From: Ampelomyces quisqualis
Lineage: Eukaryota > Ascomycota > Dothideomycetes > Pleosporales > Phaeosphaeriaceae
Assembly (NCBI GenBank): GCA_018398575.1
Contig: JAGTXZ010000011.1
Coordinates: forward strand, 2,170,001-2,234,000
DNA: 64,000 nucleotides
Direction of reading: 5' to 3'
Shown here: positions 25,961 through 36,618 of the stretch, in pieces
Layout of the letters: each line of letters opens with the position of its first letter
How positions within the stretch are numbered: the stretch's first letter is position 1
Translations under genes and position numbers: made by a program
Notes under the pieces: model-generated
Told to the model about the DNA's origin: nothing
What the model saw: the letters and a program-made list of their open reading frames with translations, nothing else
Databases searched by the model: none

Positions 25961-26114
25961 AGCTGCTAGCTAATTAAAATACTAAAATTAGAGCGCTAAG
26001 ACTTGTATATACAAACGCTAAGACTTTTTACTAAATATTTGTTAATTAAACAAATATATAAGCTCTAAAACACTAAACAAACAAATAAATATAGGCTGGG
26101 TGCTAAGCTTTACT

Positions 26115-26156
26115 AAACAAATCAAATATGGGTGGCCATATTTGTTTGATTTGTTT
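26115..26156. repeat. Imperfect inverted repeat at the edge of the transposon island
   Basis: The left arm AAACAAATCAAATATGG (26115-26131) pairs with the right arm at 26136-26156 (CCATATTTGTTTGATTTGTTT), the right arm having four extra bases. The loop is GTGG. The AACAAAT motif also recurs at 26,050-26,095. It lies exactly where composition changes, so it could be a transposon terminus or the scar of one. The CCA and TCA inside it have not been mutated. Confidence 0.5.
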
Positions 26157-28432
26157 GTTGCGGAGTCTGTCAGACAAGACTACTTTCACTCCCTCGCAGG
26201 CCATCAGAATGACTGATGGATAGGAAATATCGCAGCAAGTGTGGACTGAAATAGCCGGGTAGCATATGCAACAACGCCCCCAAGGATTTTCTTCTTAATC
26301 CTACTCGCCCCAGTTTCTTCTGTTGTCGAAAGCAGTGTTGCGCGACGTTGTGTTCCAAAAGCGTGTTGCCTGGTGTCACTATAGCACCCAAAGTGGTACT
26401 TCCACAGCAAGTGTCTTCGCAAGAGACACAATCGGAGCATCGAAAATAGACTTGAATAGGCGCGAAGTGTGATGGTCCGCGCGATAAGAGGCCTTCTTAA
26501 GCAGTCCTAGGCTCATGCTCAGTCCGCACTTGCACCAATGACTGACCACTTGCAGACTACTCACCAATAGCGAGTGTACCATCTTGTACGTTGCAGATAA
26601 TAGTCAATATCTGGAGATGCTGTCATCGTGTGCAGGCTGTTGACAGTGCTGACAGTTCAAGATCTTGCTTGATCACTTTGTTGTACCCAGGAAAATCACT
26701 GCGTGGATCACTGCTGTCTTGAGCGACTGGATACGCGCATGCCAGAGGAAGCGAAGCGTACCAGTTCACCCGACCATTTGACGCAATTGGTAATCTTTGT
26801 GAATACTGTCATCTTGAACAATGCATAGAGCATCGGTCCACCGACAGCGGTGCGTCAGCTCGTCTCGAACAGTGGCAAATTGGCAAAATTGTCATCTGGT
26901 GCTCCAGGAGTCAGAAATCGATGTTGCTTCTGGATTACTCTTCTTTAGAGTCAGATACTACACTATGGGCTAACAGTAGCTCAAGGCGATGTACTCTGCC
27001 CTTCATCCAAGCTGTGGATGTACAGGTCCACAAGGTCTTTCGCCAGTAGCTCAGAAAGTTGCGAGGGCAACTTGACTAGCTCATTTTGACCTTCAAACCT
27101 GTCGCAAAGCCTACCATGGGCCTTCAGACATATATCGAGCCACCTACACGCTTGGTGCATATCAAATCCATCGACCCTAGACACGCGAGGCAGAAAGTCG
27201 GGCGAAAAACCTGGTGCGTCGGCATCGTCTACAAAGAGCTGGAGATTACAGGTGCTACAACTACGTGAGAATTGTGATGAGAAACCGATGTAGTGTAAGT
27301 TAATTGGGTTCCCACTGGTGGTAGCACGTCTTCGGCCGCGAAAGACGCTATTGATGCTGTTAACTTCTTTAGAACTGACTAAACTTGTTACCTTCGCAAC
27401 CAGGTAGCAAAAAGTAAAAACTTTACTTTCACTGCAAATGCCTGAACAGCTACCTGGCTCTGTGCTTTTGTAAAGCATTTCTCTAGCGCCATCTTTGGTA
27501 TCGGTCTCTCCTTTGGTTATCTTTGTAAGTGTAATACTGGTGAGTAAATTATCTGGAAGAAGATCAAAGTTGTGTCCTGATCTTGAATGGATCGGAAAGT
27601 AGGTATTGTACGATGTTCGGGAACGAATCGAAGTCAACACTAGCAGCAAGCCTCTACCGTTACCAGTAGCAGCCGACCACTTCACATCTGCTGCAACAAG
27701 ATCCTGGTACAGTTAGCTCACACAGACCTGAAATCTCTAGCCAGAGCTTGGAAGCATGCTACGGGCCTGATAAAAGCGGTGTAATTACTAAACCATCAAC
27801 AAGTCCTCCCTGACGCATTTGACGCGAATCCTTTTCGGCAGAAGCTGAGAAGACTGCCAAAGCATTCTGACATTTTCTGTTCATAAGGATTGCATCTGTG
27901 CCACCATAATTCAATACCCTCTCAGGCGCATATGCAAATTCGGTGAAAACTATCGATTCCATGGTGCCCCACGGCAGCGTGGGGCCGTAATTGACGTACC
28001 ATATGCACGGAGGCGGAGGTCCGATACCTAGATCCAAGCTCCGGGATTTCATACTGGGGAGCAACTGCCTACTGCTGAAGAGACCACATATGCGAGATCT
28101 GTTTGACGCAAGTCGAAAATCGGCTCCAGTCCGGGTATGCCAGCCGATGCTGTTTGCCGAGCATTAGTAGCACAGCGAGGTTGGAATTCATGTGAATCGA
28201 CCGTGATATGCGTTCTACTGTCAAAAATACCTGTTAGTGCCCAAATAAATTTCGGCATAATTCAGCATCGCATACTCAACCTCGAGTGGTCCGGTCGTGC
28301 ATGGCCGAAGCTCACGGGCTTGCGGCTACAGAGCCATGGGTGGAGGTGTGTCGGAGAATATAAATGAGATCAACACCCTCGATAGAAACCCACAACTTGA
28401 GCATCATTCACCTCTGGGTAACTTTTCTCATC
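26157..28432. other. Gene-poor stretch beside the island
   Basis: Normal base composition, but no gene I can model. Several open frames on the - strand (26,981-27,685; 27,759-28,064; 28,049-28,258) are in different phases and do not join into a recognisable protein. The longest is listed separately. A TATA-like run, GAATATAAATGAG, at about 28,356-28,368 may belong to the CFEM gene that starts at 28,433. Confidence 0.5.
26981..27685 (-). CDS. Hypothetical open frame, possibly a HET-related remnant
   Basis: A 234-codon open frame. Near its C-terminus it reads HQACRWLDICLKAHGRLC, which resembles the segment that precedes the HET domain in fungal heterokaryon-incompatibility proteins, where a tryptophan-containing helix is followed by a cysteine. 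The HET domain itself (an SYxWG-type block) is not seen downstream, and the N-terminal half looks unlike a protein. If the likeness is real, this is a decayed fragment next to the transposon island. It may equally be a chance frame. Confidence 0.22.
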   Translation of the reverse strand: MKWSAATGNGRGLLLVLTSIRSRTSYNTYFPIHSRSGHNFDLLPDNLLTSITLTKITKGETDTKDGAREMLYKSTEPGSCSGICSESKVFTFCYLVAKVTSLVSSKEVNSINSVFRGRRRATTSGNPINLHYIGFSSQFSRSCSTCNLQLFVDDADAPGFSPDFLPRVSRVDGFDMHQACRWLDICLKAHGRLCDRFEGQNELVKLPSQLSELLAKDLVDLYIHSLDEGQSTSP

Positions 28433-29173
28433 ATGCGTTTTCAGGTCATCGGCTTGATTGCCTGTGCAGCCATCACATCTGCCCGGTATTTGCACAGCTA
28501 CTCACCATCTCCTTCCAACGACAGCCTACAGTCCTCTGACAGCCCTTCTCGACCATCCTACAACTACTCAAGGTCTGAACTGTCAAGCAATTTTTCGAAG
28601 TATCGATGCATGTGAGCAACCATCCAAAGACACGTGACCATCAATCACTACGCATGCTAACCCTTCCGCAAAGAGATACTTCCAGACTCATCGCCATGCT
28701 CCCAACATGCCTATACGGATGCCAGATCAAAGCCAACGAGGCCGATGGCTGCGCCTACGACGACATGACATGCCACTGCGCCAACTACGATACTTATACC
28801 AAGGTTAGTCCAACACATGCTACCTGATCCGTCCATCACCCGGGAATTCCCCCCTTTTTTTCTAACACCGACCGCACAGCTCATCGAACCCTGCGCCTTC
28901 CCCCAAGCGCTCAACGGCACCGGTACATGCACCATGGCCGACCTATCTCTCGCCCGCCCCATCATCTCAGAAATGTGCACGTTTCTCAACGCCACTTCGT
29001 ACAGCAGCTACCGTGGCTGCCCACAGGAGCTCAGCAGGGGCAAAACGTTTGCACTTCTTGCGCTGGAGACGGAAAATGAAAAGATCAAGGGGAATGGAAC
29101 GGATCCTGATTCGCTGCCGGGGAATGAGACCTCTTCGGATGATACAGTGATCGAGAAGGATCAGACGGGGTGA
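28433..29173 (+). CDS. Secreted CFEM-domain protein
   Basis: Exons 28433-28611, 28674-28803 and 28880-29173 give 200 residues. Both introns (62 and 76 bases) have GT/AG ends and a CTAAC branch site. The N-terminus MRFQVIGLIACAAITSA is a signal peptide. After a Ser/Pro-rich spacer comes a CFEM domain with eight cysteines in the usual order: C-x3-C, a third C, then DDMTCHC, C, C and a final C (about residues 68-133). CFEM proteins are fungal surface or secreted proteins; some bind haem through the Asp of the DDxxC region, and others act in host interaction. The C-terminus is Asp/Glu/Asn-rich and I see no strong GPI signal, so it is probably released. Its target is unknown. Confidence 0.82.
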
Positions 29174-29416
29174 GGAATAGGCGTAGATGGATGCGTAATG
29201 AGCAGGGGCAATGACCTTCGTGGACCGGAGATTGGGATGTCGTGGGTATGTTAGATGTTGCGAATAGTCTTAGATTATTGGTAGATAGGATATCATCGTG
29301 TCTAAACAGTGTACGAACCAATTGAGCCGCCAGCACGTGAACGCCTTGACCTGCTTCCCAGTGAGTGTAAACAGGACCATAAGATAACGCCGCATATTGT
29401 ACAACGCATATTTACA

Positions 29417-31690
29417 TCATTCGTCTTGCGTCCACCGTCCCTCTCGTCTCTTCGGACTGCTAGCTCGGCTTCGCATCCTCTCCCGACTCTCTGTTCGTGA
29501 CAACAAACCGCCTCGATTGAGCGTGCTGTGGGGGTTCAGCCCGAGGCCTACGCCTTGGGAAAGCACTTCACCACTGACAGCAGTCCCAAAATACCCACTA
29601 GCATCGTTCTTAGCGGCAGGAGTTGCCCAGCCAGACGTTAGTCCGAACCGGGAGCCGTCCGAAGAGTCTGAATGCTCGTTGTCGCTGGTGTCCAAATACG
29701 TCTCTTCGAGTTCAAAGTCGTTGGAAGCATCTGGATTCTCAAGATCGACACGTTCGTAATCTTGGGTCCGGCCCAAGCCAAACAGTTTCGCGGCGAATGA
29801 GCGCTCTCGCCGGCGATGTAATGGGTCCTTGCCAATCTTTTGAGTCCAAGGCTTAGTGACATATGCCCGTATCCGCGCTCTTCGCTCCTTGCCAATAATA
29901 ATACCGAGGATGAAGCAGAAGATGAAAATCATGAGAAAGAAAGCAGGTATCCGGCGGGGGTTTTCAATAAACAATCGGTGCCAATTGCTCTCAGATTCGT
30001 AGTGGTGGAAAATTCCGCCGGGGTATTGGAAGTCCTTCGGTATGCCAGGCTCGTTGGAGCCGAATCCAACGGCCAATGCATCTTCCGAAGCTAACGGGAT
30101 CTCGCTGGACGCATATAAGACCATCTTGCCAAGAGTCCAGCTCAACTCAACGTCGTTGATCTTGTTGACAGCTTGGAAAGGGTCGAGGAAGCCCTTCGCT
30201 TTAGCTTTATCATGCACCTTCTTAGTGACATTTGTGCCGTCGGGCAGCCCCTCGATGCCGACTCGTGGTACGCCAATGCCGTCGTGTAGCATGTTGATGA
30301 TCCATGATGCCTTGAAGCAGACCTCTCGAGCCTTTTCTTCGTCTACCTTGCCACCCCACTTCTCTTTCTCGACACCTTGTGATATCTTGTCCCAGTCTTG
30401 AGTACAGAACTCATCCACTCGCTCTTGATAGGTCTTGAAGTCGTACGCCTTGTCCTTATGACCCTTTTCGAAGATTTCGTGAGTGGTATGCCAGTATTCT
30501 GAGACACCAACGAAGTGGTTCACGTCGAAATCGATGGCTGGTACGTGTTGACCATTGATGAGGCATGGAGAGTCGGCACATGCTTTTTCCTTCTCGAGAA
30601 GAGGGAAAGTCTGATGTAGGCATTCGGAGAACTTGCCAGTCCCAACAAGATGTGCTGCAGCCTTCTCTGCCTTTTCGTCTTGGTCGACTTTGCCATCAAG
30701 AAGCGTGCCATCTTTTGTGACGTCCACTTTCAGACCTACAGGTAGACAGGGATCCGGAAGCTCATCCGATGTGCTTGATTCGAGTAACGCCTTCACGTAG
30801 CGTTGCCTTGCCTGGTTGACGCCGAAGCCCAGCCATGTGGTAACGAAAACCCTATGCTCCAGCGGTGTCCCATCGATCGTCCGCAATCGTAACAGCGTGA
30901 GGTCATTTGCGTGTTTCTCGGCTTCCGTCGCATTCGGCGCAAATGCGATCTGTGCCGATGCGCCGCCCATATCGAGGAAACCATACGTGTTGTGTCCCTT
31001 GCCATGATCGTGCTTGTCGGGTTGATCGAATCCTCCCAAGAGGTAGTTTGCCGCTATCCACCCGTACAACCCCTCAGTCTCTCCTGGAATGACTTGCACG
31101 TGCAGATCGCAGTCCGGCAGGTGGAATTGCGTCGTGCTGCGTGCAAAGTCACACACCTCTTTCAGCACGGATTGTTGTTGGAGGGGCGGAAGTATTCGCA
31201 TGCCCGCGGTCGCGAGTAAGAAGAGGGGCGTGTTCGGAACTTCTTCGAGCGGGATCTTCTTGAGCGCATGGCTGAGGAGCTTATCGAGGTGTTCTGGTCC
31301 GACGTCGTGAGGGCGCTCGCCGAATGTTGAGATGCCTGTGCAACGTCGTGTCAGCGCAACTTCCTCCTCTGTCGCGCCAACGCCTGCGCACCTGGATGGA
31401 TCTTCTTGGTCCACTTCTTGTCTGTGTCGATCACGGGCAGGCGGTGTAATTGCACTTCGCTTGCCTTTTCTTTTGCTTTGTTGTTCTTCAGCCAGCGGTA
31501 GATGTGGACGCGCGTCCCCTGTCGTCGGGTCAGCCATGCTCTGATGGCGACATTGCACCACCGGGTGTGCTTACGGAGGATCCAGCGTCCAGGACCACAC
31601 CATATCTCCCTATGTACCGAGTATCATCAGCATCTAGTACACGTTGCGACGTCGACGGCTGGGCAGTGAGTATTGCGTACACTTTCCCAT
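29417..31690 (-). CDS. YND1: Golgi nucleoside diphosphatase (apyrase), GDA1/CD39 family
   Basis: Coding exons on the - strand are 31690-31681, 31609-31575, 31518-31392 and 31335-29417, giving 696 residues. The first exon is only 10 bases (ATG GGA AAG T) and the second 35; splicing yields MGKWRYGVVLDAGSSGTRV, which carries apyrase conserved region 1 (DAGSSGTR) across the second intron. Later come ATAGMR (ACR2), GETEGLYGW (ACR3, catalytic Glu) and LDMGGASAQIAF (ACR4). One transmembrane segment (FFLMIFIFCFILGIII, about residues 525-545) is followed by a long basic, Ser-rich cytosolic tail. In yeast, Ynd1 hydrolyses nucleoside di- and triphosphates in the Golgi lumen, turning the GDP left by mannosyltransferases into GMP for GDP-mannose exchange. 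The ANP1 gene in this window would depend on that exchange. Confidence 0.92.
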
Positions 31691-33046
31691 AGGGTCCGGC
31701 AAGGATGGAAGCCGCGCTTAGTGGAAGCGCATGCGAAAACGAGCGTGTGGAGCAAATTCGCAGGAGGTCAAAGGCGATAGATTCAACGCTGCGCCAACAT
31801 GTAGGCGACGTAGGGGTTCAACGAGTGACGAGGTGCTTGGTAGGAGAGGCCACGACCTGAGGCTCGGCTCCGTAGCCGGTTTCCATCTAGTGCTTTTCCC
31901 CACGCCGCTAGCGTGGACGCAAGGTGTAACACCCCACACTACAACGGTCCCCAGCATGTGACACCATTCGTTCCGCAGTGTCTTCACTATCACCAAATCA
32001 TAGCATAATCTAGCCCTAGCGCTCTGGTGTGATGCCCAGTCGATAACAAGTTCTGCCGCCCAGCATACCCCTCTGCTCTGGCGATATGCCGGGACTAGGT
32101 CCCACGATAACCTCATACTTCACCAAATAAATTTCACGTGACAGTATCCGGCTTAGGTGTAGCAGTGCGGAGTAGCCCCTATGGCAATGGACAGGATTGA
32201 CTGTCCTCCACTGTAAGTAAAGTGCAGAGACTAGGTGTCTAGGGCGGGCGGGATGGACTGTGCAGCTGCACTACAACCCAAGAGCGATCCTATGCTAGTG
32301 AACGCAGGTCTGTCGTTGTGAACAAGCTGAGTCCCGAGAGATGGAGTGTGAAGAGCACACACTGTTGCTCTTTGGAAGTACTCACGTGTGCCGCACACAA
32401 TCATCTCAAAAAGCACAGCCTACAGCTCTGCGGTGTGACCTGAAAATCCAAGGAGCGAGCACATGTACTAAACAAAAGTTACGGGTTTCCAAGGAACTAT
32501 GTATGCGATGAACATACATCAATCATCCGCGAGTTGTAAGAACCTTCCGTTCCTGGTCTAACTTCGTAGGTATACAGCCAAGGAGAAATCCCGAAGAAAC
32601 ACCGACATACCTTCCTTCTCTGTTTCCGCCTGACATCACACTCCAAATTCCGCTACTCGTTGACCACAACCCATCTCACGCATAGCTCTGGCATGAAGTG
32701 TTCAACAAGTAATTACGTATTCGACTTCAAGTACAGTCTTATCGTATTGAGCAATTGAGCAACCCCCGCTCTTCTTCCTTCGCGGGGTCCTCGTCGTGGA
32801 GCTTGCTTATCTGGGCACTTGCAAGCCGCTCTTGGCATACACCATCTTTGCATCCATATCAGAGCATCCCTGCAGTGGTTTGATAGAGGAGGATGCGATG
32901 TCGGCGAGGCGACTCGTGTGGGCTCTCTTGTCGAACGGAATGTAGTCACGGCATGGAGAACTCGATATAAAGATGAGTTTAGCTGCCATCTGTAAACAGG
33001 ATTTTGTGCTCACATCTTTGGCTCATCCATCGGAATCACTTCAGTC
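31691..33046. other. Intergenic, divergent promoters
   Basis: This lies between the start of YND1 (- strand) and the M20 gene (+ strand), so it must hold both promoters. I see no convincing coding frame, RNA gene or repeat. Short open frames on both strands lack codon structure. A possible TATA-like GATATAAAGATG lies at about 32,963-32,974, some 75 bases upstream of the M20 start. Confidence 0.5.
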
Positions 33047-34412
33047 ATGGCAAAGTATGCGAATCTGCTCACGTGCTGCCTAGTTTTTTCAACCTCATCG
33101 GCCAATGCTAGTGATGTCCTTCGCCAGGACAACGATACCTCTCATGTCGATGCAATCTCAGACTATGTCGACTCCATTTACGACGACATGTGGAATATCA
33201 GTAATACTATTCATGACAATCCCGAACTAGGGTTTAAGGAAGTCAAGGCACACAATCTCCTTACTTCGTTCATGGAAGCGCAAGACGGGTGGAACGTTAC
33301 AAGGTCACTATACAACATTAGTACCAGCTTTTCTGCTGTGTTCAAAGGGTCAGGGAATGGGCCTGTCGTTAGCTTCAATTCTGAATACGGTAAGCTTGCA
33401 CTGTATCATTGCGGCCGATCTCGCTGATATGGTTCAAGATGCTTTACCAAACCTTGGACATGCTTGTGGACACAACCTCGTTGCAACGGTTGGGGTGACG
33501 GGAGCGCTAGCTACTGCCAAAATAATGAGGGAGCAAAACTTGCCCGGCAAGGTGATTCTTTTCGGGACTCCGGCCGAGGAGAGCTTGGGTGGAAAGATCG
33601 ACATGTTGGAAGCGGGCATTTTCGACGACTACGAAATCGACATCAATTTGATTGCTCACCCAAGCAATGGCCCCGACACACCTTACATGCGGACTTTTTC
33701 AACGAGTCGCCTTGATCTCGAGTATTACGGCAAGACAGCACACGCATCAGCTGCACCGTATGAGGGCATCAATGCTCAAGACGCCCTGGTGTTGGCGTAC
33801 AATGCAATTGGGTTACTACGACAACAGTCTCAACGAACCGACCAGGTTCACGGTATCATCAACTCGGGCGGAACATCGATCAACGTCATCCCTGAACTCT
33901 CAAGCGCTTCATTCCAGATTCGTGCCAAAGACGATACCGATCTAGACTCCTGGAGCGCGCGTATCCTCAAGTGCTTCGATGCCGGTGCCGTCGCCACAGG
34001 CGCAGAACTCAATCTCACCATGCGCGACAACAGTTACAGCGCCATGCTTTCCAACGACATCCTTGCGACTTCGTGGTCAAAATACTTCACCGCGCTAGGC
34101 GGCCAAGTCCCCGAGCCGTCACTGGATAGGATCAAAGACCAAGGCGGAAGTACCGATCAGGGTAACATCAGCAAGAAGTGGCCGTCGATCCAACCCCAGT
34201 TCCAAATCTACAATGAAAATGGCAGCGTGCCGACTGGAGGACCGCATACGGCGCCGTTCGAGGTGGCCGCGGGCAGCAAGAAGTCGTTCGACAAGGCGCT
34301 GATGACAGCAAAAGGGTTGGCGGGTGTAGCCGTCGATGTTTTGACCGTGCAAGGCATGCTGGATGCTATCAAGCAAGAGCTCGAGAGCACTGCGGCATCA
34401 TCAGCCATGTAG
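33047..34412 (+). CDS. M20D-family metallopeptidase/amidohydrolase, probably secreted
   Basis: Exons 33047-33389 and 33439-34412 give 438 residues. The 49-base intron falls one base into the Asp codon of EYDALPNLGHACGHN, which restores the family motif. Residues 122-127 (HACGHN) hold metal ligands. GTPAEE supplies the catalytic and metal-binding Glu pair, NLIAHPSN a His, and GGPHTAPFEV the last metal His. The middle part (GKTAHASAAP...NAQDALVLAYNAIGLLRQQ) is the lid/dimerisation domain. M20D enzymes cut amide bonds of N-acyl or indole-acetyl amino acids or aminoacyl-aminobenzoates, using two metal ions. The N-terminus (MAKYANLLTCCLVFSTSSANA) looks like a signal peptide and several N-x-S/T sites follow, so I infer secretion. 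The substrate cannot be told from sequence. Confidence 0.87.
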
Positions 34413-36618
34413 TTTGTACAAGACGGTCTGGCAGCTGTCGGTTTTCTGAACAAGATAGCTATGGTTCCAAGCGACGAGATTGAGGAGCGTTGCATCTGCC
34501 GCGAATGACCGAACCACTCGTGTGGAATCGACCCGAATCGCAAGAAAGCCATCGCCATGGTTTGAGCCGTGTTTGACAAGCCACCACTCTCTAGAGTTGT
34601 GGGCTGAGCTATACAACATGCGAGACATATGTACATGTCTAGCTGCCCCAGTACACAGTCCAGCGGTATAGTATACCAGAAGCGAGTCTGCCAGTGTCAC
34701 GCACAGACTAATCTTAGGAATCTTAGGGCAGTGTCTTGTAGATGCCAGGACCTGCTTTGACGCGCGCTGCGGATCAAGTGGAGGAGATTGGGCTTAAGCC
34801 CGACTGCAGATACGATGGCCATGGTTCTAGGCGGATCTGATCCACCCGAGGCTTCCAGTCAGTCACCACCACACCTTCCTATATAGTGCTAGTGCTTTAC
34901 AACACGCTATACATCACTTCGCATGGGATGTATACGATCCCATAGGGTATACGGATATGCAGAGAGTTTGACCTCGTATACGGTATACCCACAACTCTTA
35001 CCTCTTTCCCATCAACCCGGTCTGCGATGACCCGCAAGAACGGTCGTGGTATGCATGGCCGTTGTCTGCGAGGGTATGGGACAGGTGCAAGGAGCCGCGA
35101 TTTTTGTTTTGTTTCTGGAGAACGTTCAAGGTCCAGTGTGTTTTCTGTGGCTAAATGACACTCGCTTGCTCTCAAGGTGCACACACATGTGGATGCAGCG
35201 ATGGCTCTTCAAGCCAGCGATTTTCTTTTTTGAACGAGCAAGGAAAGTTCACAACGCTGTGTGCACGAGCTGAGTCGCCTGCTCGTGCCATGACGCGGGG
35301 TTTTGGCGGCAAACCTGGGGTGCTTGATCCCCGATACTTGTGTCGGGGCTGCAGTGTTGCACGAGTCGTTCTGTAGTGCATAGACGTGTGCTCTTCATCT
35401 CTTCTAGGAAGTTCTTCCGTCGAGGCTACGGATCCGTTTCCGGTCAAGCGCGTCGGAAACAGCGGGGTCGCAAACTCCCCGTTGGTAGTGGTGGAACATC
35501 AGGTTGCGCTCGTACGGAGTATTACTGTGTGTTATTTCACATCGAAGTCGGGATGGTCTCTGTGCGCAATGGTGAGTGTGTGACTGGACGTTGGAAGGTC
35601 AGCTGATTGCGGCTCCCAATCCGAGACAATCAATGACCAGGGTGAATGGCCTGACGACGCCCGAAAAAGGGGTTTTAGGGAGTACGGAGTACTGTGCAGA
35701 TACTTGTGTGTTGCTGGCTGGACATGAAATTGTCACGATTCAGTAATGGGAACATGGAAACTGCCCTTCTCTCTGACATACCCATGCTGGTTGAGGAAGG
35801 CAATGTCGCTCGCGGCCCACCGCACCACATGCCTGATTCTTGAAAGAATATTGCCATGTTCAGCGAAGTGATTTTGGATTGGCTGAAGCCAGGATGGCTG
35901 TCGATCAGCTTTGAAAAGGTGGGTCGGTTTGTTCCCTTCTTGAGAAGAAGACAGTTTCGCTGTGCCCCAACAATCGCTGTGGAGGCACGTTCGCAGGGAG
36001 CGGGAGACGCCAACCTCTTCTTGGTACTCCACCCGCCATCGCTTGCCGTGCCACTGGTCGGAGGATGGGGTAGCATTTCCGCCTCCCCGCCCCACTTCTC
36101 GGTGTAACGCTACCCGTTAGCGTCGACATGGTTCTGGACGATCCAGGGGAGCTGGGGACAAAGCCTCGGGGGCCGGACAAATGGCTGGCGGCGTGCCGCG
36201 TGCGGGGACGGGCCATCTAGCGCTGGACACAGCTTTGTGGCCAAGTCGATGATAGGCGGGACTTGGTCAAGAAACACCCACAACCAAAGCGCTACCGACC
36301 CTTCTGGTGGGCTGACCGCTGCTAACGAAAGCCTCGCCCGGCAGGACCAGACGAACACGCGGTCATGACAGCGGAGGTAGAGACCCTGCTCAAGGCGACT
36401 TCCATGGCCAGGCCTGTGATTGATGGAATCCCTGCGTGGTGACAGTCGATGGACAAGTAATCGCCTAAACCGTCTTCCCAGCTCTGCACGACATGGAGCC
36501 CTTGCCCTGGTCCTCTTTTTAAGACCTTGGGGTTGCCGCTGATAAACGCTTGTGTCTTCCGTTCGCTGCCTGCTTCCCCTGTACTACCCATAGGTCATCT
36601 CGGCCCACAACAGCAAAC
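34413..36618. other. Intergenic, 2.2 kb, with palindromic motifs
   Basis: No gene recognised. It holds imperfect inverted arms GGGTATAC and GTATACCC near 34,945-34,990, and two copies of the motif TACGGAGTA (near 35,514 and 35,680). Just upstream of the transporter start the DNA is C/T-rich, as usual for fungal promoters. The length would suit a regulated promoter for the sugar transporter. Confidence 0.45.

Larger units (their letters stand above)
1..26156. repeat. RIP-degraded transposon island
   Basis: The whole left 26 kb is AT-rich, has no intact gene, and reads as overlapping transposon remnants full of TAG and TAA stops. In its older parts the triplets TCA, CCA, TGA and TGG are almost absent while GCA and ACA are common. 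In bases 1-540 I find three CCA, no TCA, TGA or TGG, and about fifteen GCA. This is the mark of C-to-T mutation on both strands at pyrimidine-C-purine sites, as expected of RIP in ascomycetes. Composition changes abruptly near 26,100-26,160 to normal genic DNA. Because TGA is converted to TAA, the stops inside the dead genes are nearly all TAG or TAA. Confidence 0.93.

Noticed and set aside
1..26100. Genome-defence islands such as CRISPR or bacterial operons
   Set aside because: The DNA is clearly eukaryotic; repeats are LTRs and transposon remnants, with no regular spacer array.
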